From: Chamaecyparis obtusa
Lineage: Eukaryota > Streptophyta > Pinopsida > Cupressales > Cupressaceae
Assembly (NCBI GenBank): GCA_027943335.1
Contig: BSBK01000869.1
Span: 1,956,001 to 2,020,000, forward strand
Length of the DNA: 64,000 bases
Direction: 5' to 3'
Position 1 is the stretch's first letter. Each line of letters begins with the position of its first letter. Below are positions 56,620-64,000 of this stretch, in pieces. Both the position numbers and the translations under genes were made by a program. The notes beneath the pieces are model-generated. The model had not been told where the DNA came from and did not search any database. It was given only the letters and a program-made list of their open reading frames with translations.

Positions 56620-57997
56620 TGTCCCCTTTTTAGCCAATGTCGGAGGACGAGTTGTTAGCCCATCATTGCAACCCTCGTGGGCTAATGTTATGGATAGGGG
56701 GTCTCAGTTGGTTGAGTCACCGACTATTTTCCCACTCCAGTGTCGAGGATATTCAGGATTGCTCTTTGTTTGGGTCAGATTGGCCCATTTACTATTTATA
56801 GTAAGTTACTATTTTGGGAAAATAAGGGTTACTATTCTGAGCAAAGCACTTGAACAGTTGGTAGTAGCATGGAGTTGTGGGGTCATCGTCAAAACTTCCA
56901 ATTTGGGACTTACTATTTATAGTAAGTGAATTTTTGATTAGTGCTATTTTTGCTAGGGCACCTTGGCGTTTGAGTTAGGCAGTGAGCACCTATTTTTGGA
57001 GCGGGTTCTTCACGGATTTTAATGAGCTATTAAAGTCGTTAATAATCATTAATTAAATCTCATTAAATTAATGATTAAATATAAAGTTTATATTATGAGG
57101 TGTGTTCAAGTGGATTAAATGCTTATTTAATTTTAAAGAAACTTGGTGCTTATATTTAGAGGGAAGTATAATAAATTAGTATATTTCAAACATGGCCACA
57201 AAAGCAATTATTTTTCAAATGCCTAAGTTTGAAGTTATGTAAAGTGTGAACTGGAAGCTATAGGCTGATTTGCATTGGAAGTTATAAATGCATCCAAATG
57301 GAAGGATTGATTCATTCTTGATGCATTTGATAATTGTGAAATTGTGAGAAGTTTTGTGACAAGGGCTTGTAGAAGGAAGTGCTTAAGAAATGGGGAACTT
57401 CTTCAGCTATTGAGCACTTTAAATTGGTTGAAACTATACTAGTGAAGTGTGCTTGGGAGGTGGCATCATTTAGAGCCACCCCTTTGTGCTTCAAATAGTG
57501 ATTCAAATTGAGTTCCGGTGTTAAGTTCGGGCAAATGCTAGCAAGGCTGGAGGACGCAATTGAGGACACAGCATCAGATTTGGTAGTGGGCTGCGTTTCT
57601 ATATAAAGAGGCAGCGTTAATAGTTCTATGCCAGTGTTTGAAGGATATGGCACGTTTTTGAGCTTTGGGTGACAGTGATGACAGTCGTAGTCATTGGCGA
57701 CAAAGAAGACTCCATTCCACAGAGCTGTGATATCTCTTGGGAATTCAACAGTTACACAGAATTTAGATGTCCAGGTTTTTTGTTTACAATTGTAATAAAT
57801 TTATTCCTAAATGCATTCATTGTTCGTTGTATGTAATTCGATTTCGTGAAGTGGAATAATAGGAGTAATTTGTGCTTGATTGCAAGAGATAGTTTGATTA
57901 CATGTATTGTTATTAATTTTCATGCATTGGTATGACTTTGAATTGCAAAACCATTCAAACCAAGCACATAAACACTCTAAAAATCAGAACTTAAACA
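56620..57997 (+). mobile_element. Solo gypsy-type LTR inserted in the minus pol gene
   Basis: Starts TGTCCCCTTTTTAGCC and ends ACTTAAACA. TATA box TATATAAAG lies at 57600-57608. Pol coding ends at its right edge and resumes at its left. No clean target duplication was found (TATAA left, TTGCA right), so one end may be misplaced or altered. The ORFs inside are motif-free. Confidence 0.6.
56789..56927. repeat. Two copies of a near-perfect palindrome in the solo LTR
   Basis: ACTTACTATTTATAGTAAGT at 56908-56927 is a 9-bp-arm palindrome with a TT centre. TTACTATTTATAGTAAGT at 56789-56806 is the same element 119 bp upstream. They lie in U3, where enhancer-like sites would be. Confidence 0.7.
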
Positions 57998-58610
57998 TTG
58001 CATGCCAATTGTTTGGCGTAATGTCAAAAAGGTAAAAATTGAGTTTCTGTGAGGTAGAACCAGCAGGGTTCTTGCGAACTGTTCATTTACCATCTGAGTT
58101 TTTAGGTCGATCACAAATTTCCTCCCTCCACTCTCCATGGACAGCGTGTTGCGCTTCCAATTATGATTCACCTTAGCAGTGACAAGCCACCTCTTCCCTA
58201 GGATAGTATCATAGCCTTTCTTTTTCACGGGGATCACTACGAAATCTAGAACAAAGGGTTGCGTAGCAATTGTTACCCGTTGTGCCATGAGAGTCCCGAT
58301 TGGCTTGATGCCGTGTTGGTCCCCGCCCACAAGATTGCCGCAACGTCAACTTTCCCAACATCTTCCAAGTCTCCTTTGGTAGCACGTTCACCCTTGATCC
58401 TTCGTCCACATTGGGTATCTGTTAGGATGGTTCCAAGATACCCTTCGCTACCATTGTGAGGTGTCGCCCACTATCCACCGCTAGTAGCATAGGGTCCCAG
58501 AAGGGCTTAAGGACACTTCTACATGATTTGCCATATGGGTAGGTACATGTGTGGTGCTCAGGATGATTGTTCTCAATTGAGTTATGGTTTCGAGGAGGAT
58601 GACATGGTTA
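57998..58610 (-). pseudogene. Gypsy protease and upstream fragment, minus copy
   Basis: IPNVDEGSRVNVLPKETWKMLGKL around 58415-58350 matches retroviral-type aspartic proteases, with D-E-G-S where D-x-G-S is expected. After a frame change, PFVLDFVVIPVKKKGYDTIL-like and GKRWLVTAKVNHNW segments follow to 57977. Upstream VDSGRHLTMVAKG continues to about 58510-58610, where the inverted junction lies. Confidence 0.65.
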
Positions 58611-58618
58611 CACATGCA

Positions 58619-59550
58619 AGAGGGCTGTTAAACTGTTAAAGAGGGACTTTATGTCTTTGAACCCCTCGCACGCCTAGTAATTGTTTGAGCAATGGGTATT
58701 AGATTTCATTGGACCATTGAAGGCGAGCCGTGCACGGAGATGTTGGTACATTATAGTGGCGACCGAGTACTTAACAAAGTGGGTGGAAGCATGAGCTTTA
58801 CCTGATAACTCCGCCTTGAGCACAACCGAGTTTAGTTTTGAATAGATCATCACTTGGTATGACATCCCCATCCAACTGACAAGCGAGCGAGGAGGGCATT
58901 TTGTAAATCATGTCATCAAACTTTTCACGACGGAGTCCAAGATTTTCCACTCATTGTCCAACCCCTACTATCTGAGAGCAAAGGGGCAAGCATAGGCAAC
59001 CAACAATATATTAGTGTCGGTGATTTATAAGTCGTGCGGAGTTGAATAGGAAGACTGGGAGGAGAAACTACCGTTGGTGCTATGGGCCTACCGTACGACA
59101 TACAAGGTGATGATTGGCCGAACATCTTTCCAATTGATGTACAATCAGGAAGCTATTGTACGAGTAGAGTTCATGGTGCCAAGTCTTAGAATAGCTATTG
59201 AGAACCGGTTGGGTGACATTGAAAGCTTGAGGGAATGATTGTATGCCTTGAATAAGTTGGACGAACGAAGGATGATGACCCAATCAAAGACCGAGGCAAC
59301 CTAGCAGCACTGAAAGTTATGGCATGAAAAACATCTTAGGCGTATGAGATTCACGCTAGGATAGTTGGTGTTGAAGTATAATGTGTGGAATGAGATAAAG
59401 TCGGGAAAGTTCAAGGTGAGATGGTTGGGTCCCTATAAAGTTTGTGAAGTCGGTGAGAATGAAGCAATAAAACTATGGACTTTGGATGGTCGTGAGGTTC
59501 CAGATGCTGTGAATGGGTCGAAGTTGAAGTTGTACCACGAAAGAGGATAG
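58619..59550 (+). pseudogene. Gypsy integrase core and C-terminus, plus copy
   Basis: Broken frames give FEQWVLDFIGPLKASRAR, IVATEYLTKWVEA, LTSERGGHFVNHVIKLF, then an open C-terminal stretch (59365-59550) KFKVRWLGPYKVCEVGEN and NGSKLKLYHERG. The GPY/F-like WLGPY box is clear. Many stops occur in the core. Confidence 0.75.
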
Positions 59551-60435
59551 AGGACGGACCCAGTTCAACCGGATAGGTCAAACTAAAGATAATTTTTATT
59601 TAAAAATAAAAAAAAATATATATTTAAAAAAAATAAAAAAAAGAGAACTCGCTGTATGGTGAGTACTGTGCAGAACCACAAGTTCTGCACGATAATCACC
59701 GTACAACAGGAAAGGTCATAAGGAGGAAAAAAACATAGCAGCGCAGGCATATCATTGTACGGTGGTAAGAAACTCAAACCCTAGACATAAAGAAAGCGCA
59801 CGATGGTGAAGGCATCATACGGTAATATAAAAATGGAAAGTGCCGCACAAAAAACAAAGAAAAAGACCCTACGAGATTGGGATTAACTATACCAGACAGT
59901 GCCTTCGTGATTGAGGAGTTCAAATCACATAGAAAAAGACTAGATGCAGAAAAGGAATAGAAATTGCATGGTAGTGTCACCGTACAATAAGCAAGGTCAC
60001 GAGCGAAGGTTATATTAGAGGATAAGGGATCATACAACAGCAATGAGGAGACACCAGGAGACACTGTGGGATGATGCGAGAAGGAAATACTGCACACTAG
60101 TAAGGTTGTACGCTAGGTGTATGGGCACAAACAAAATCAAGAGGCAGTATTACATGCGGCACTTGTAAGGGGAAGTAAGGAAGAGGCACGACATGCCCCA
60201 CTCCTACGAAAGAACGCAGTTTGAGGAGTGACAATAACAGGATGACATGACATGGAGAAAAACAAGCTTACCAAAGGGGAAGCATTTGCCAAGGTCCACA
60301 ACCGTACGAAAGTAGGGAACACATAGTATAAGTGAGCAGACTGTGCAAAGTATTAAGGAGAATAAGGATACCGTAACCGAGTACATGCAAGGTCGTACAA
60401 GGAAATGTTGTACGTAAAGGGCTGAAACCCTATGA
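59551..60435 (+). other. Pol-ORF3 spacer with CCGTAC motifs, plus copy
   Basis: ACCGTACA, CATACGGT, TTGTACG and CCGTACGAA words are scattered throughout. A hairpin lies at 59654-59704: outer arms GTATGGTGA and TCACCGTAC (one mismatch), inner perfect arms GTGCAGAAC and GTTCTGCAC with loop CACAA. It lies about 100 bp after the pol stop, as in the minus copy. Confidence 0.55.
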
Positions 60436-63400
60436 CACTTGCAAATTATTTAATTGGTTTCCGAAGACGACAAAGCGATTGATAAGTTGATGGACCCGAG
60501 AGCAAGAAAAGGCAATTGGAGAAATCAGTTACTGCAGTTACTTGGCACATTTGGGTCACCTTAGATAATTGATAGAGGAACAATGACATTGCCTTCAGGA
60601 ATAAGGGTTGCAGGTAGAATGGACTTCAGGAAGAATGTGAAGGGGGAAGAAAATGCGGCCAAAAGTACAGGATCCAAGGGAAGAGGTGACAGTGTAGAGT
60701 ATTACATTTGAGCATTACATGACTCTACATGAGCACACTATTAAAGATAATCTCAGGCGAGCACTTGTGTAGTGGTCTATCCAAATGCCAATATTAGTGT
60801 TTTCTGTTTGAGAGTTTGAAGGAGCATTAAGAACCATGATTGAAACTTATAATAGGCATGAGTGGAGATTAGTTTTTGAATACTTGGGATGTGACCTTAT
60901 AGTCTCTTTTTCAGCTGCTAAGTTTACACGCGTTTTTGGCATTCCAGGTCCGCAGGGGAATAAGATTGATTAAACAGTAAAAAAGATCGCTGCTGAACAG
61001 AAAGAAACTTACATAAAGATGGTTTGCCGAGATCTGACACAGGCAGAATGGGAGTCACTGGCGCAAGACAACAAGAGCCGTGGGCTGAAGAAATCTTTTG
61101 TTGCCCTTGGTGAGTGGAGGTGCTTGATGGATGTCATACAAAGTGGACTTACAGGCTTCAACTGAGCTTCAGATATCGCACTTCCAAAGATTGCTCTAAT
61201 GAACGGGTTAACGAATGACATAGTTTATGATTAGGTGTCAGTGCACGCAGATAGGATGGAAGAATTTATGACCCTCCAACATAAAACTTTTTATATGCCA
61301 CATCATGCCATTGGATTCTTTCTGGAGGCTACACGGACACAGGTGCCTTCGGACCTACTGGAGTTGTAACCGTAGGGCCGGGTGGAGCCTGTTCCACCCA
61401 CCTATCCTTTATTGGAAACATTTAGATGCTTTTGCTAGCGGTGGGAATGGTCAGTCTGGTTAGAAGTGCAAGCACCATGTGATTGTGTTAGAGACGGAGT
61501 CAGAGACAGATAGTGAGGAGGGTGACACCAACGACGAGGAGTCAAGAGATACTTTGAGGGCCAACGGTGGTAGTTTCCGTATGGCGAGTCAAGGGGAGAG
61601 GCCGGACTGAGGGGGATATGGTGGACACGGTGGTTGGAGTTGGGGGCATTCCTGGAAACACACCCTCGTGTGGCACATCTTCATAGGAGAGAATACTTTT
61701 TGCTCCAACGCTCCTCTTCGGGGCTAGCCAGTTGGCCTTGTTGGTACAGGGGCACAATGACTGATCCCTGATTAGTTTTTATGATTTTGGTTGTGTTTTC
61801 TCATGTTAGTAATAAGGCCTCGTAGGCCATTGGATATTTGTATTGAGGGTCCATTTGTAAGATCCTAATGGGCCATCTTGTCCTTAAAACCCTTCAAGGC
61901 ACATGGTTACCCATCATGGTCAATTTTGGTCAAACATCTCCAAATTATGGATAATGGGGATTTTAATGTTTTTGGATCTAATTAGTCATGATTAGATGTG
62001 TTAGAGGTCAATAGGTTACTATGATGTGACAAATGCAAAAAAATGCTCAAATGTTGCAACGCAACTTTGACAATTTTTGAAAATGTTGTTACCCAACGGC
62101 TAGGAAGTTGGGAAACTAGTTGCAGGTGGTTATGCAACATTCATGAGGGCATTTATAACCTCTATGAATGATTTGAGATGTAATGTTGGTTTGGAGAATG
62201 AAATGAAGGTTCTGTTCAATTGATTTTCTGTGTTTTCAACATTGAATTCGCTGTTTTCTGCAATTGTACGTTCGTGTACGGATTGGTAACTCCAAGCCCA
62301 GCTCATGGTGTATTAGTCTAATATTCTAGCTCCCAATTGTAGATGGTTTGAAGTGTTCAAGTGCCATAGTTTGTGAGATCCATCTGATTGAAGTTAGACT
62401 GGTCCAAGAAACCAACAAACCCTAAGGGTTTTGGATCACAAATGGACAACTCCTGACATTCCACCGTGGAAATCTCAGAAGCCTTTGTGGAATGTTAGGA
62501 TCCATTGTATTATACATGTTGGCAGTGATTTTGCATATGTTGGAACAGAATTGGAATTTTACAATGATGCCTAGGGTTGGCATATTGATGTGACAACCCA
62601 TTCAAGCGAGGAGTTTGTGTTGGAGAGGAAACAAGCTAGAGTGTGGGTGTGATCCAACGGTGGATTTGCAGTCCTTAGATATGTGTAGACTTGAAAACAA
62701 ATGCTCCTTGTCATTTTGATTTGATTGGCAAAGAGTTTTGTTCATATTTTTATACTCTAGGCCTATTAGGCTTGTTTGGCTCAGTTTTGCTTGACCTGGT
62801 CAAACACAATACCCAGATCCCGTTTTGTGATATTTCATGGTAGTCCCAAATGGGTGTTCAAATCTTTCTTTTGTTTGGGGTCTTGTTCAAGAGTTTTGGG
62901 AATTAAAGTCCAAAAAGTCAGTTTGGAGGGCTACTTCTAATTGGTCTCTTAATAGGTCAGAATAGTGAAGATATTGTTGTGTGTTTGTGGCAGTGGTTCC
63001 AATGGACCAAATCCGTTAGTTATGTTTGTCTAAACGCAGGGAAGCACCCATACATGTTTCCTACCATGTCAGTGAGAAGATCCTAGTTGGCAAGGGTTTT
63101 GGGGTGCTTGGTCTTGGAATTAGGAGGCTTGATGTGAGGAGTTGTATCTCCTCTTAGAAGTTGAATTGTCCTAAGGGATTGGTTATAGTAAGGGAGCAAG
63201 GGCAAGTTCAAAAATAACCTTGGGAGGTTATAGGATAGGACCATTGGATGGTGCCTAGTGGAGGCCTTTTGTGAAACATATTCCAAGAAACCTAGAAGTG
63301 ACACCAAACCCTCAGCATCACTCGCCTCCTTTGTTGGGTATGACGGTAGCAGCTATTCCAGTACTCAGATTTGGACAACCGAAGGTCCCAGTTACTCTCA

Positions 63401-64000
63401 CACCTCCCAGTGGGAATATGACAGTTTTGTCCCCACCAATAGTGCCAAAGCTAGAGCCTGCAGTAGTAGAGCCGACCGGAGTAGAGTTAGCCATAGAGGT
63501 TGTAGAGAAGCCCGTAGTAGTGATGGTGGAGGTAATGGAGGAGCTGGTAGCTGCTCTATAGATGCAGATAAAGGAGGTTGTTGAGGTGGTGGCAGTAGTC
63601 GAGTCAAAGATCTGTGCGGAAGCAACTGTGGATTCTTGGCTTACTTATTTCCAGATTACGCCTTTGCCACTCGTTGGACCTCCAATTCTCTCACCACAAC
63701 GTAGGTAGGAGATTGTGGATCTCTAGGAGGGAAGTACACAGCCTAGAGAGTTGGAGTTGGATATCCCTCAGGAGGATGTGTCTGTACGGGGTGAGGAGTT
63801 TGAGGGCAGGGCTCCAAAGTAGTTGGATCAGGTGGTACTTGCTACTCACGGTGACTTGGGTGTTATAGAGCAGTTTCTGGTGGAGATGGAGGCTAGTGCA
63901 CGCAGGATAGCAACCTTGGTACAGGCATAGGCTCTTGGGATGGTAGATCAGGCTAAAGAGCACCTGTCAGGTTTTGCGAGGGGGAAATGTGCTCATGAGT
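60436..64000 (+). pseudogene. ORF3, plus copy, interrupted and running off the edge
   Basis: Frames give DPRARKGNWRNQLLQLL, FEGALRTMIETYNRHEW, FTRVFGIPGPQGNKID, KMVCRDLTQAEWESLAQ, WRCLMDVIQSGLTG, DIALPKIALMNGLTNDIVYD and MEEFMTLQHKTFYMPHHAIG, then ILFAPTLLFGASQL (61745). After an insertion, SPPLLGMTVAAIPVLRFGQP resumes near 63325 and RELELDIPQEDVSVRGEEFE (63740) matches the coiled-coil start of the minus copy. Stops are frequent. Confidence 0.65.
61745..63320. mobile_element. Unidentified 1.6-kb insertion in ORF3
   Basis: The minus copy runs straight from GSSQL to SPPTLFSMTV, while the plus copy has this extra segment. TTGTTGG occurs at both borders. A TTTATAACC box near 62149 and a following T-rich leader look LTR-like. 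No coding motif was found. Confidence 0.4.

Larger units (their letters stand above)
49871..58610 (-). mobile_element. Ty3/gypsy element with a 3' ORF, minus copy (5' truncated)
   Basis: Order on the minus strand: protease (58410-57998), [solo LTR insertion], RT (56611-55159), RNase H (55158-54898), integrase (54850-53490), motif-rich spacer (53480-52665), ORF3 (52664-50065), PPT, LTR. Gag and the 5' LTR are missing. Its 5' side meets a second copy of the same family in opposite orientation at about 58510-58620. Confidence 0.8.
58619..64000 (+). mobile_element. Second copy of the ORF3-gypsy family, plus orientation
   Basis: It starts inside integrase (AGAGGGCTGTTAAACTG pairs with the minus copy near 54470) and runs through integrase, spacer and ORF3 beyond the window edge. 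Together with the minus copy it forms a large inverted repeat. Confidence 0.75.

Overview
This window looks like a slice of a very large, repeat-swollen plant nuclear genome. A conifer or other gymnosperm fits best. Evidence: one recognisable host gene split into tiny exons by kilobase introns; almost everything else is old, broken LTR retrotransposons; a plant-type hAT element; and motifs that resemble the Penelope-like elements known in conifers. The species cannot be fixed from the sequence alone.

Layout. 1-1412: minus-strand Ty3/gypsy gag-protease remnant. 1420-1830: first copy of a dispersed repeat with a hammerhead-like hairpin. 2791-4954: minus-strand DUF4283-like LINE ORF1/gag remnant. 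6124-17993: plus-strand host gene, the 5' half of an AMSH-type deubiquitinase (six exons seen by eye). Its introns hold two more copies of the hairpin repeat (intron 3) and a whole but decayed hAT transposon with 9-bp terminal inverted repeats (13611-17398, intron 5). Exon 6 has a decayed tandem copy about 0.2 kb downstream. The catalytic MPN+/JAMM exons are not seen, so the gene either continues past a more than 46-kb repeat-filled intron or is broken.

18700-22545: pieces of minus-strand retroelements carrying an accessory protein domain. 23180-27960: Ty1/copia element with matching LTRs and ATTGG target duplications; a second, internally deleted copia (24357-26084, GAAAG duplications) is nested in its gag. 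28408-36432 (copy A) and 37562-48076 (copy B): two members of a long LTR family with a five-knuckle gag-like ORF1 and a large separate ORF2, but no protease, reverse transcriptase or integrase. ORF2 has its own TATA-like box upstream in both copies. A fairly young LINE (39048-44190, minus) sits inside ORF1 of copy B.

49871-64000: two copies of one gypsy family lie head to head. The minus copy runs from pro (about 58610) through RT, RNase H and integrase to a 3' ORF (ORF3) and an LTR; the plus copy runs from integrase through the same spacer and ORF3 to the window end. A solo gypsy LTR (56620-57997) splits the minus pol gene, and an unidentified 1.6-kb insertion splits the plus ORF3.

The strongest leads are: a look-alike accessory domain in three different retroelement families; the pol-less family with an internally promoted ORF2; the hairpin repeat with a compensatory base-pair change; a LINE with a stem-loop plus TTATC-repeat tail; and the motif-rich spacer with a position-conserved hairpin between integrase and ORF3.
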